From: WVZL01 sp041862375
Lineage (GTDB): Bacteria; Acidobacteriota; Aminicenantia; Aminicenantales; Aminicenantaceae
DNA: 10,006 bases
Assembly (NCBI GenBank): GCA_041862375.1
Contig: JBGVTE010000012.1
Coordinates: 1-10,006, forward strand
Direction: 5' to 3'
How positions within the stretch are numbered: position 1 is the stretch's first letter; each line of letters starts with the position of its first letter. The notes beneath the pieces are model-generated. The model was not told where the DNA came from. It saw only the letters and a list, made by a program, of their open reading frames with translations, and did no database searches. Shown here one piece after another: positions 1-6,723 of this stretch. The translations under genes were made by a program, and so were the position numbers.

Positions 1-318
1 AGGAAAGATAAGGAAGCTGCCCTGAATTACTATAAAGAAGCTCTTGAGTTTGATCCGAGGAATGAGAACCTTGTCTACACTCTGGGTGATATTTGCTTTT
101 CCTTGAGGAAAATTGAAGATGCAATCCACTACTTCAATCTTGCTTCTGAGATCAAGCCTGCCTGGGCAGATCCTTATCTGAAACTGGGCTATGTCTATCT
201 CCGCCAAGAAGATTACCAGAAGGCAAAGGAAAACTTGAACAAATTCCTTAAACTTGAACCTGATCATCCTCAGGCCGAAAGTATAAAAGAAATCCTTGCT
301 CGTTTAGAAAAAAAATAG
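1..318 (+). CDS. Tetratricopeptide (TPR) repeat protein, C-terminal part
   Basis: The frame is open from the first base of the window and ends at a TAG at 316-318, so only the last 105 residues are visible. They form TPR repeats: a partial B-helix at about residues 1-20 ending in the typical FDPRN turn, a full repeat at about 21-53 (GD, AIHYF, IKP), another at about 54-87 (LGYVYL, DYQKAKENL, LEPDHP) and a Lys/Glu-rich capping helix. TPR arrays are protein-protein interaction scaffolds. Which partner or larger domain belongs to this protein cannot be told, because the N-terminus lies outside the window. A TTG at 103 is an internal codon, not a start, because the TPR pattern continues upstream of it without a break. 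No clear terminator follows. The family call is secure; the function is unknown. Confidence 0.9.
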   Translation, partial: RKDKEAALNYYKEALEFDPRNENLVYTLGDICFSLRKIEDAIHYFNLASEIKPAWADPYLKLGYVYLRQEDYQKAKENLNKFLKLEPDHPQAESIKEILARLEKK

Positions 319-447
319 AGGAGGGTGCACAAGGATTTTGTTTTTATTTTCGAGCTAGCTCCTGCGAAATTTTTCATCCTATCTCTTCTTTTCTTATTCA
401 TTTCATATATATCAACAAAAGTTTTCAATTTTCTATTCAAGATAAAA

Positions 448-615
448 TGTAAAATCTTCCGCTTTCAGGGGAAGATGAAAATCCTCTCTTTTATCACTGA
501 TCATTTTGTGGTTGATAAGATCATCAATTACCTTAAGCTCGCCTTCACGGCAAAACATCTTTCTGACTATGAACCACATAAAAATGTCTTGGCTATTGTA
601 ATGATCAAAAATTAA
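448..615 (+). pseudogene. Decayed C-terminal end of an IS91-like (Y2) transposase
   Basis: An open frame runs from a GTG at 325 to a TAA at 613-615. Its residues from about 50 onward (GKMKILSFITD, then VVDKIINYLKL and FTA) closely follow, from memory, the conserved tail of IS91-type/Y2 putative transposases, where a CPxCxGKM zinc-knuckle stretch is followed by (R/K)-I-I-x-F-I-x-D, V-I-x-K-I-L-x-H-L and then a proline-rich end. Here the Cys-Pro knuckle is broken: only one Cys (448-450) remains, and the bases before GKM look like the usual codons with a small deletion. The proline-rich tail is missing and the end overlaps the stop of the neighbouring outer-membrane gene by 11 bases. The catalytic part is absent. 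The AT-rich hydrophobic stretch at 325-447 has no recognisable match, and the SD-like GAGGAGG touches the GTG with no spacing, so I do not call an intact gene. Confidence 0.5.
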
Positions 616-1987
616 AACCTACACCAATTCCAGTCGTCCAATGATCTCCTTCATAAGAAACAGGAAGCCCAAACAAAGAAGACGTACGGCTTTCTGGAAA
701 TACATACTGGAAGAATGCATCAAAAGAGAATTCCCCAGTTATCTGGTCAACATCAAAAATATCGAACATTGGTCCTTCATAACCGATACCGAATGATACA
801 GTATTGCGGTTTAGATCGAGGAGAATTGGACTCAATACGTCTCCATAAAGATAACTTTGTTGATTCGTGTATCCTGCTCTGAAAGCAAAGAAATCATTCA
901 GGTAAAACTCGGCTCCCAGCTTGAAGCTCACAGTGTCTTTCCAGCTAAAGTCTACACTCTGTTTTGAATAACTGGGAGATTTCCCATAGGAGTCCCAATA
1001 GTGTTCAACAAATTCTGGGCCTAAATTCTCATCTTTACTCTCAGAAATAAATTCCCAAGTCTTGATCTTACTCCACCCAGTCCACTGTAAATCCAATTGC
1101 AATGTCAACTTATTTGTCAGTGAATACATGAATCCCAATGCTAATTCTGCAGGCATCGTAATAACAGAGGTCACTTTTTGATACTTATAAAGATATTTCA
1201 TTAAACTTTCCAACGCCCTGAGATCATCAATAGATAGATCGATAGGAGCTTCCAATTCCCACCAGTAAGGGATCCTGTAGAAGTTGTCCCCCTTCAAATC
1301 TATATCAACTTTATGCTGGTATTTACTCCCTACTTTGAGCTTATCATTGACCGTATACAGGATACCTACAGCAAAGCCAAGACCATTGCCGCTAACCTTA
1401 AATTTACTAAGAATATCTGCCTCTACACTACTCCCAAAAGCATCTGATTGAAAAATTATGTTGTGATCCCAACTGACTTCTGATAAAACGAAATCCAAAC
1501 CAGCTCCTATTGAAAGTTTGTCGAAAACCTTGAACGCAACTTGGGGACGAATATAGAAAGTGCGCAATCGTGAGTTGTCGTTCAGAGTGATCCCTCTCCA
1601 ATGGCGAGGCCAATTCGTATCCATAGCGTAAGGAACAAAACCTCCGATCCCTAAACTGATTTTTTCTGATAATTGCCATGAAAAAAAATATGATCCCCAG
1701 ATCTGATTAGAAAAACTTTCAATCTTGCTAGTAGCACCCTCATAATTTGCTGTTGTTGTCAGATCATTGTAAAGAACATTTAATTTAAGTCTTATGCCAT
1801 CTAGGAAAGCAATTCCCGCCGGATTATAATATATTGCAGATGCATCATCCACACGGGCAACAAATGCGCCTCCCAAGGTAGCAGCTCTCGCACTTAGCTC
1901 AAAAGTTCTGAATCCGGATGCATGTGAATGTCCAGCGCTAATGAGTATAGCTGTGACAATAATAAAGATAGATGTTTTTTTAAACAT
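605..1987 (-). CDS. OmpP1/FadL/TodX family outer-membrane transport protein
   Basis: The 460-residue product has a Sec signal peptide (basic MFKK, hydrophobic core, likely cut after HSHA at about residue 23). The FadL-family N-terminus follows: SGF, SARAATLGGAFVA, the DDASAIYYNPAG block with NPAG at residues 55-58, then a series of beta strands ending in a C-terminal phenylalanine (VGFNF), the usual signal for outer-membrane barrel assembly. Family members form 14-stranded barrels with a plugging N-terminal hatch and passively import hydrophobic compounds such as fatty acids or aromatics. The length is normal for the family. The substrate cannot be read from sequence. The gene is monocistronic by appearance. 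There is no clear Shine-Dalgarno; the 5' leader is very AT-rich and includes the palindrome AATAATTATT just before ATG. The promoter and leader inverted repeat are listed separately. The stop codon overlaps the transposase remnant that points toward it. Confidence 0.9.
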   Translation of the reverse strand: MFKKTSIFIIVTAILISAGHSHASGFRTFELSARAATLGGAFVARVDDASAIYYNPAGIAFLDGIRLKLNVLYNDLTTTANYEGATSKIESFSNQIWGSYFFSWQLSEKISLGIGGFVPYAMDTNWPRHWRGITLNDNSRLRTFYIRPQVAFKVFDKLSIGAGLDFVLSEVSWDHNIIFQSDAFGSSVEADILSKFKVSGNGLGFAVGILYTVNDKLKVGSKYQHKVDIDLKGDNFYRIPYWWELEAPIDLSIDDLRALESLMKYLYKYQKVTSVITMPAELALGFMYSLTNKLTLQLDLQWTGWSKIKTWEFISESKDENLGPEFVEHYWDSYGKSPSYSKQSVDFSWKDTVSFKLGAEFYLNDFFAFRAGYTNQQSYLYGDVLSPILLDLNRNTVSFGIGYEGPMFDIFDVDQITGEFSFDAFFQYVFPESRTSSLFGLPVSYEGDHWTTGIGVGFNF

Positions 1988-2021
1988 AATAATTATTTCT
2001 GAAAGGAATAATTGTAATTTT

Positions 2022-2061
2022 TTGGCTATAGCAACGTAAAAATTAAGCGAGAAATAGCCAA
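2022..2061 (-). repeat. Inverted repeat in the leader of the FadL-type gene
   Basis: Perfect 8-base arms TTGGCTAT (2022-2029) and ATAGCCAA (2054-2061) enclose 24 bases. They lie between the proposed extended -10 box and the ATG at 1987, so the leader RNA could pair them. No U-tract follows, so this is not a standard terminator. It could be a regulator site or an RNA structure affecting translation. Arms this short are expected by chance now and then in 10 kb, so the case rests on its position. Confidence 0.35.
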
Positions 2062-2085
2062 TCTCCCAACGTCCAAGACCAGAAC

Positions 2086-2094
2086 ATTATAACA
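2086..2094 (-). promoter_or_regulatory. Extended -10 promoter candidate for the FadL-type gene
   Basis: Read on the minus strand, the site is TGTTATAAT: a perfect TATAAT with the extended TGn in front. No good -35 box is found 16-18 bases upstream, as is common for extended -10 promoters. Transcription would start near 2079 and give a leader of about 92 bases before the ATG at 1987. Confidence 0.45.
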
Positions 2095-2218
2095 CAGAAA
2101 TTTCATTTTCGCTCACACTACATTGATCATGGTTTTGCTATTAATAAGAGATTTTTTTGGTCAAGCCAACAAATCCCTCACGATTTTCCGTGATTTTCAC
2201 CTGCTGACAACCTGAAAA

Positions 2219-2247
2219 GAGCTTGTCATACGGAAAACGGCAAGCTC
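2219..2247 (-). terminator. Hairpin, candidate rho-independent terminator of the secreted-protein gene
   Basis: GAGCTTG (2219-2225) pairs with CAAGCTC (2241-2247), extended inward by one wobble and one G-C pair, with an 11-base loop. On the minus strand the hairpin is directly followed by TTTT (plus-strand AAAA at 2215-2218), as in an intrinsic terminator. It lies about 210 bases beyond the stop of the gene ending at 2457, which is far but possible. The T-tract is short, so strength is uncertain. Confidence 0.45.
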
Positions 2248-2456
2248 AATGGAAAGGATATCGACCCCCGCTCAAAGCGGATCTCATACTCCAGAAGGAA
2301 CGTCTCAAAATAATGGAAAAGGACTCTGTAGAAAACATTCCTATCCGGAGTATGCTGACAATAAATCCCTGTCAAGGCAGGAATGAGGATTCAAAAAGTG
2401 GATCAATCCACATGAGGATGACTCAATATTAAGATATTATCGAGCTATTTTTTAGG

Positions 2457-3506
2457 TTACTTAGTTACTTTTAGTGATTTGGCGATCTCGAGTGCTATGG
2501 CTTTGTATGTATCAGGGACGGTAACCTTTACAGTCACCGATTCTTTCTTTCCCTTGCGGGATAACCAGACCACTATAAGTGAACCTCGACCTTTCTTCAC
2601 TACAAGGAATCCATTTTCCACTGATTTCTTTTCCAGGATTTCCTTACCACCAGTCATAGTTGCTGTGTTTGCTAGGTCGTCGAGGTTGTTAGCACTCATT
2701 AGAGTTAGGTTTATATTGATTTCATTTATGCGATCTTTAAGAACCAAGCTATAGGTAATAGCCCACTTGCTTTTTTGTAAGGTCTTGGCACCCTCTGGGA
2801 TTAGAATCTCGAAGCCCATTTCAGCGGATTTAACCTTCTGGAGGTTGATCCCATCTTTCCTGGCGGCAGGTTTTTTTGTTGCGAGTGTTGTGGCTGCCTT
2901 CGGCTCTTCCTTCGTTCTGACAGTTTTAGCACTGGCTGCCTTTACCGCCTTAGATCCTTCGGACGGCTTAGCAGGACTAACGTTGGGATTGGGAAGTGTG
3001 ATCCTGGCGACTTTATCAGGAAACAATTTCAAGTCAGTTGCCCTTAACTTCAATCCTTGAGCGGTTGCCGGGACTGGGAAAAAAGCTAGCCATGTTTTTG
3101 TTTGACCAGGTTCGATATTGTTGTACGCTATTCCCGTTCCTTCAGGCTGATAAATTGTATTTTTGACATCCGCCTTGTATTCATTACCCGACTTATCAAT
3201 TATTTTGTAACTGTTAATGTCAATGGATCTGGCGTCGCTGCCGTTATTTGTGGCGGTACCCTTCAAGACATACCAGACATGCCCAGTCGGTGCGGGTTTC
3301 GACTTGGCAATGTTCTTGAATCGCTTGATGGTCCAATTTTCTGGTATTTCCGAAACGATCGCAAGACCGGTGATCTTGTGAAGTACAGGTCCTGCCTTTG
3401 CGGTTACCTCCTTAGCAGCGACCGCAGTCTTGCCTGCATTCAAACTCATAATGCAGAAGATCACAAGGAACATATTGCGACTGTAACCCATAGAACTTTT
3501 ATTCAT
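2457..3506 (-). CDS. Secreted two-domain protein (DUF4352-like Ig fold plus C-terminal domain), function unknown
   Basis: I take the ATG at 3506 as start because AGGAG stands about 10 bases upstream and a signal peptide follows directly (hydrophobic NMFLVIFCIMSL, likely cut after AVAA at residue 31). This gives 349 residues; the frame is open further upstream to a TTG at 3560, but without these signals. Residues about 41-172 look like a DUF4352-type immunoglobulin-like module: WYVLKGTATNNG, a short SYKIIDKSGNEY hairpin, then IEPGQTKTWLAFFPVP. A Lys/Ala-rich low-complexity linker spans about 175-220. Residues 225-349 form a second alpha/beta domain (GFEILIPEG, NEININLT, TVPDTYKAIA) that loosely recalls PsbP/Mog1-like folds. 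No catalytic motif or lipobox is visible. It is probably periplasmic or surface-exposed. It is transcribed divergently from the DUF5916 gene and may share control with it. Domain names are by resemblance only. Confidence 0.75.
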   Translation of the reverse strand: MNKSSMGYSRNMFLVIFCIMSLNAGKTAVAAKEVTAKAGPVLHKITGLAIVSEIPENWTIKRFKNIAKSKPAPTGHVWYVLKGTATNNGSDARSIDINSYKIIDKSGNEYKADVKNTIYQPEGTGIAYNNIEPGQTKTWLAFFPVPATAQGLKLRATDLKLFPDKVARITLPNPNVSPAKPSEGSKAVKAASAKTVRTKEEPKAATTLATKKPAARKDGINLQKVKSAEMGFEILIPEGAKTLQKSKWAITYSLVLKDRINEININLTLMSANNLDDLANTATMTGGKEILEKKSVENGFLVVKKGRGSLIVVWLSRKGKKESVTVKVTVPDTYKAIALEIAKSLKVTK

Positions 3507-3638
3507 AATTAATTCGCTCCTAAAAATATTTGACTCCGTCATATTTTGGTGGAAAGTCAATCAATTCCTTTCATATCAATGTATCAAAACATCTTTTGTC
3601 TTATTTGCTTCTTCAGGATTTTGAAGTTTTTGTAGGTA

Positions 3639-3667
3639 AGAATAATAAGATCTTTCTTAAGCATCAA
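3639..3667 (-). promoter_or_regulatory. Alternative sigma70-like promoter for the secreted-protein gene
   Basis: On the minus strand TTGATG (3667-3662) and TATTCT (3644-3639) are separated by 17 bases; each matches consensus at four of six positions. Transcription from here would give a leader of about 125 bases. It competes with the better-matching minus-strand boxes inside 3691-3748. Confidence 0.3.
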
Positions 3668-3690
3668 ATTTTCTTTGCCTTTTTTTCTAT

Positions 3691-3748
3691 TTGACAATAT
3701 CTATAAAATATATTTAATCTATTTTATCTATCGATATGATATTGTCAA
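3691..3748. promoter_or_regulatory. Symmetric face-to-face promoter pair inside an inverted repeat
   Basis: Perfect 11-base arms TTGACAATATC (3691-3701) and GATATTGTCAA (3738-3748) flank an AT-rich centre with a further inner repeat ATAAAATA (3703-3710)/TATTTTAT (3720-3727). Each arm begins with a consensus -35 TTGACA. On the plus strand TTTAAT (3713-3718, five of six to TATAAT) follows after 16 bases. On the minus strand TAAAAT (3726-3721, five of six) follows its TTGACA after 16 bases. The plus promoter points to the DUF5916 gene and the minus promoter to the secreted-protein gene. The two -10 boxes are only two bases apart, so polymerase could occupy only one at a time. The arms exceed the -35 hexamer, so they may also be regulator sites. 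Confidence 0.5.
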
Positions 3749-3827
3749 GTGTTTCTTTTATTTTTTTCTGTTTTAAGAAAAGAATATGCTTACTCCCATA
3801 AAAGTACATTTTCAAAGAGAGGACACT

Positions 3828-6170
3828 ATGGTATCATTTTCTTTAATCTTAATGCAGAAACGAATCATGTCTTATCGGAATTTCTTCAGACAATCGCTGC
3901 TGTTTGTATGTCTTATTGTTCTCGTTGGTAGAGTCTGGGGTGAAGATCCCTCTAAAAATTCTGAACGGAATAGCAAGAATCCCCGTGATGCGAATGGCAA
4001 ACGGTACATCACTGCTATTCGTACGGAAACTCTATTGGATATCGACGGATTGTTGAACGATCCAGCTTGGCAAACTGCCCTGTTTCAAGGGGAATTTACA
4101 CAGCGCGAGCCAGAAGAAGGAGCGCCGGCATCCGAAAAAACCGAAGCAGGATTTCTTTATGATGAAAAGAATCTTTATATTGGTGTCAGGTGTTACGATT
4201 CTGAGCCGGACAAGATTATCGCCAGAGAAATGCGGCGCGATGCAATTGTCGATGATGATGACTATTTTGAATTGGTACTAGATACCTATCACGATTACCG
4301 GAGTGGGTATTATTTCATAACCAATCCCAATGGGGTTAAGCGTGAAGCGGTACTGGCCAACGAGGGCCGAGACTACAACCCTGCCTGGGACGGTGTCTGG
4401 TCATGCAAAGCAAGGATCACTGATGATGGCTGGTTTGTTGAAATTGCTATCCCCTGGAAAACATTGCGATTCGCAGAGCAGGGATCGCCTGTGTGGGGTA
4501 TCAACTTCGCGCGGATGATTCGGCGGAAGAATGAACACGTCTACTGGCAACTCATTCCACGTGATTTTGGAAGAGGAGCGGGATTATTCCGTCTCTCTGA
4601 AGCGGGGTCGCTCCACGGCATAGCCGAGGCAAAAATGGGGGGGAATCTGGAACTGAGGCCATACTTTTTAGGAGGCATTGAAAAAGACCAAACCACAAAT
4701 TTTGCTACGGATCGTCTGGGTGATATTGGGCTGGATGCAAAAGTGGCACTTACAGCAAATCTGGCTTTAGACCTCACGTTGAACACAGATTTTGCCCAGG
4801 TGGAGGCAGACCAGGAACAGGTCAACCTGACCCGTTTCTCTCTTTATTATCCTGAAAAACGAGAATTTTTTCTTGAAGGTGCTCAGGTCTTCTCATTCGG
4901 CGGCAGTGGGGGGAACCATTGGCATAGAGAAGAGGCTGATATGAATCTTTTTTATAGCCGTCGACTTGGACTTGTGGATGGTCATGAAGCACGGATACTC
5001 GGCGGCGCCAAAATGGTGGGAAAGGTAGGCAAATATCAAATCGGTGTGATGAATATACTGACGGATGATGTCACTTTTCAAGAAGAGGATGAGACAACCA
5101 AGGTCAATGCGATAAACTTTACTGTAATGCGTGTCCAGCGCGATATTCTACAGCGGGCCACAATAGGGATGATGTTCCTGAACAAGGAAGATTTGCGTTC
5201 CTCAGACTTTAACCGCTCCCTGGGGCTTGATGCTCACTTTCCTCTAACTCTTTACTTCACTCTTTCGGGCTATCTCGCAGCTACCTTTGGACCTGAAGAA
5301 GCGGATGATGGACAAATCATCAATATGAATAAGCGAAACCTGGCTGGCAAGCTCAGTCTGGGATACAATAGCGACCTTTGGAATGCATCGGCATCGTACC
5401 AGGATGTGGGAGCCCGTTTCAATCCGGAAATAGGATTTATCCGTCGCACGGACTTTCGTCTCAGCAGCACCTCTGTTGAATACTCTCCGCGACCCAAAGA
5501 ATCGTCTGTTATCCGGCAGTTTGGTTTTCAATTGGAGGGAAGCTATCGTTCTGACCATGATAACAGGATGTTAGAGAGTGCGATAGAGGCATCATTTTCA
5601 ATTAATTTCCAAAACAGCTCACGCTTCAGCATCAATATTCAGCGTGAAAGTGAGTTTATCGATTATGATTGGGAGGTACGTGAAGGCTTCCTCATTCCTG
5701 AAGGAACCTACACCGGCTACATGTACTCTGTCAACGCGGAAAGCGATAAGAGCCGCGCCATTGCAGGTGAGATCGATATTAATTATGGTAGGTATTATAC
5801 CGGTCATCAGATGAGGTTTGGTCTCAACGGTACTGTTACCCGCATCCGGCGGATTAGGATGGAGGTGGACTACAATCATAATTATATCAATCTTCCTGAG
5901 GGAAGTTTTCACACGAATACGCTTGGACTCCGCATGTTTTACTTTTTTTCTACGGATCTGTATTTAAAAGCCTATGTGCAATGGAACGACGACAAATACT
6001 ATAATGCTGGGAAGGAGAAGATCGTCAGCGACATTCTGCTGCGATGGATCTATTCACCGGCATGCAATCTCTATCTGGTTTACAATGATACACGACTGAT
6101 CGGACCTGGTCATAACGAGATCATCAATCGGACATTGATGGTCAAGGTCACTTATTTCTGGCGTAAGTGA
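3828..6170 (+). CDS. CBM9-like domain/DUF5916 outer-membrane beta-barrel protein
   Basis: I choose the ATG at 3828: GAGAGG stands five bases before it and a signal sequence follows (FFRQSLLFVCLIVLVG, likely cut after RVWG at about residue 38). The frame stays open upstream to an ATG at 3786 that has no ribosome site. The product is 780 residues. Residues about 63-230 form a family-9-like carbohydrate-binding beta sandwich (LDIDGLLNDPAW, DEKNLYIGVRCYDSEP, WFVEIAIPWKTLRF). Residues about 275-780 match DUF5916, with the hallmark stretch DFAQVEADQEQVNLTR then YYPEKREFFLEGA (321-352), and then alternating amphipathic strands typical of a barrel. The family is common in Bacteroidetes, Gemmatimonadetes and related phyla and has no proven function. 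Surface binding or export of polymers is only a guess. It ends in TYFWRK rather than an exact terminal aromatic residue. It appears monocistronic. Confidence 0.88.
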   Translation: MVSFSLILMQKRIMSYRNFFRQSLLFVCLIVLVGRVWGEDPSKNSERNSKNPRDANGKRYITAIRTETLLDIDGLLNDPAWQTALFQGEFTQREPEEGAPASEKTEAGFLYDEKNLYIGVRCYDSEPDKIIAREMRRDAIVDDDDYFELVLDTYHDYRSGYYFITNPNGVKREAVLANEGRDYNPAWDGVWSCKARITDDGWFVEIAIPWKTLRFAEQGSPVWGINFARMIRRKNEHVYWQLIPRDFGRGAGLFRLSEAGSLHGIAEAKMGGNLELRPYFLGGIEKDQTTNFATDRLGDIGLDAKVALTANLALDLTLNTDFAQVEADQEQVNLTRFSLYYPEKREFFLEGAQVFSFGGSGGNHWHREEADMNLFYSRRLGLVDGHEARILGGAKMVGKVGKYQIGVMNILTDDVTFQEEDETTKVNAINFTVMRVQRDILQRATIGMMFLNKEDLRSSDFNRSLGLDAHFPLTLYFTLSGYLAATFGPEEADDGQIINMNKRNLAGKLSLGYNSDLWNASASYQDVGARFNPEIGFIRRTDFRLSSTSVEYSPRPKESSVIRQFGFQLEGSYRSDHDNRMLESAIEASFSINFQNSSRFSINIQRESEFIDYDWEVREGFLIPEGTYTGYMYSVNAESDKSRAIAGEIDINYGRYYTGHQMRFGLNGTVTRIRRIRMEVDYNHNYINLPEGSFHTNTLGLRMFYFFSTDLYLKAYVQWNDDKYYNAGKEKIVSDILLRWIYSPACNLYLVYNDTRLIGPGHNEIINRTLMVKVTYFWRK

Positions 6171-6433
6171 TGTTCAACTCAAGAACATTGCTGTTCGGTT
6201 ATGCGATACTAATTTTTTGATCCGCAAACGCACCACCCCTGCACACCTCTTTAGGAGAGACAAAAGGTGGCCAAACAGCTCAGAGAGAGATTCTATGGAT
6301 AAGATGCTCCTGATGCACGCTACTCAGCAAAAACCAAATGAGGACTTCTCACTTTTCTGCCGATATCAGAGAATTCATCTGATTACTCTCAGTTCATAAA
6401 GTTCGTTATTTTATCGTAGGCGGAGAAGCAGTT

Positions 6434-6639
6434 ATCAAAAGTTGTTTTTGAATAACCCGAGGCAGAAGGGGATTGTTCAGCGGCAATGGCGAAATGTCCA
6501 GCCTTAAAAAAAATATTATACATATTTTTGGGTTACACAAAAGAGGCTACATCTCAATCCTTAATTTTTCAAACGGAAAACGATGACGAAATGCTGCTGT
6601 CATCAAAAGTTCCTGTTGGAAAACTTGAGGCGGAGGAGG
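6434..6639. repeat. Diverged direct repeat, 168 bases apart
   Basis: Bases 6434-6471 and 6602-6639 align without gaps at 28 of 38 positions. Both begin ATCAAAAGTT and both carry GAGGC 25 bases later. The octamer AGGCGGAG of the second copy (6628-6635) also occurs at 6418-6425, just ahead of the first. The offset of 168 is a multiple of three, and one shared reading frame has no stop in either unit (QKLFLNNPRQKG versus QKFLLENLRRRR). This may be two decayed copies of one element or of a coding repeat. I do not recognise the family. Confidence 0.4.
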
Positions 6640-6675
6640 GCGTTTCACAATAAACATGAGTTTTAGGGATGGGCA

Positions 6676-6712
6676 ATGACGCAGAATGTAATATTTAATA
6701 TAATATTAAATA
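6676..6712 (+). promoter_or_regulatory. Promoter with overlapping 21-bp palindrome before the epimerase-family gene
   Basis: ATGACG (6676-6681, four of six to TTGACA) and a perfect TATAAT (6699-6704) are separated by 17 bases. The -10 box sits inside a perfect palindrome: TATTTAATAT, a central A at 6702, then ATATTAAATA (6692-6712). The palindrome touches the ribosome site AAAGGAG (6712-6718). A repressor or other dimer bound here would block both polymerase and ribosome access. The implied transcript starts near 6711, very close to the ribosome site, which is a weakness of the model. In such AT-rich DNA a palindrome of this size may also arise by chance. Confidence 0.4.
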
Positions 6713-6723
6713 AAGGAGTAGAT

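Larger units (their letters stand above)
1988..2456. other. Gene-poor stretch between the FadL-type gene and the secreted-protein gene
   Basis: This holds the leader and promoter of the FadL-type gene (to about 2094) and several small palindromes: TCACG/CGTGA at 2178-2193 followed by TTTT, the larger hairpin at 2219-2247, a CCTG/CAGG-type palindrome at 2364-2384 and GTGGAT/ATCCAC at 2398-2411. Bases 2219-2390 are visibly less AT-rich than their surroundings and stay open in more than one frame, but no reading resembles a known protein and none has a good ribosome site. It may be a remnant of a lost gene or of small mobile repeats. Confidence 0.5.
3507..3827. other. Divergent intergenic control region
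   Basis: This very AT-rich spacer lies between two genes read in opposite directions. It contains a 58-bp inverted structure (3691-3748) interpreted as two overlapping promoters, another possible minus-strand promoter at 3639-3667 and the two ribosome sites (AGGAG for the left gene, GAGAGG at 3817-3822 for the right gene). Both leaders are long, about 100 bases to the right and 125-210 to the left. No open frame here looks coding. Confidence 0.6.
6171..6723. other. Gene-poor stretch upstream of the epimerase-family gene
   Basis: No intact gene is visible. Just after the DUF5916 stop, GAACA/TGTTC (6183-6196) can form a weak five-pair hairpin, with T6 only at 6213-6218, so it is a poor terminator. 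At 6267 a GTG with an AGGAGAG ahead starts an 11-codon frame ending in TAA; the same frame stays readable a little further after the stop, which could be gene decay, but I do not recognise it. A diverged direct repeat covers 6418-6471 and 6602-6640, and the promoter candidate and palindrome of the next gene lie at 6676-6712. Confidence 0.5.

Noticed and set aside
325..615. Intact 96-residue membrane protein starting at GTG 325
   Set aside because: The SD-like sequence abuts the GTG with no spacing, the C-terminal half reads like a broken transposase tail, and the end overlaps the FadL-type gene. It is better described as a remnant.
2223..2432. Small plus-strand ORF of 69 residues
   Set aside because: It starts at TTG without a ribosome site, begins inside a hairpin, resembles no known protein, and two other frames are equally open.
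3102..3512. 136-residue plus-strand ORF
   Set aside because: It is antisense to the secreted-protein gene, which has a signal peptide, ribosome site and domain pattern. The antisense frame shows none of these.
5244..5558. 104-residue minus-strand ORF and similar antisense frames inside 3828-6170
   Set aside because: These are shadows of the DUF5916 coding frame, without ribosome sites or recognisable protein features.
6183..6218. Rho-independent terminator after the DUF5916 gene
   Set aside because: The GAACA/TGTTC stem has only five pairs and the T6 run lies 16 bases beyond it, so it does not form a proper terminator.
6217..6399. 60-residue plus-strand ORF from TTG
   Set aside because: No ribosome site, no recognisable motif and irregular composition; it lies in a decayed-looking spacer.
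6676..6723. Longer N-terminus of the epimerase-family protein from ATG 6676
   Set aside because: There is no ribosome site before it, the extra residues would be encoded by the promoter-like palindrome, and AAAGGAG is placed correctly for ATG 6724.
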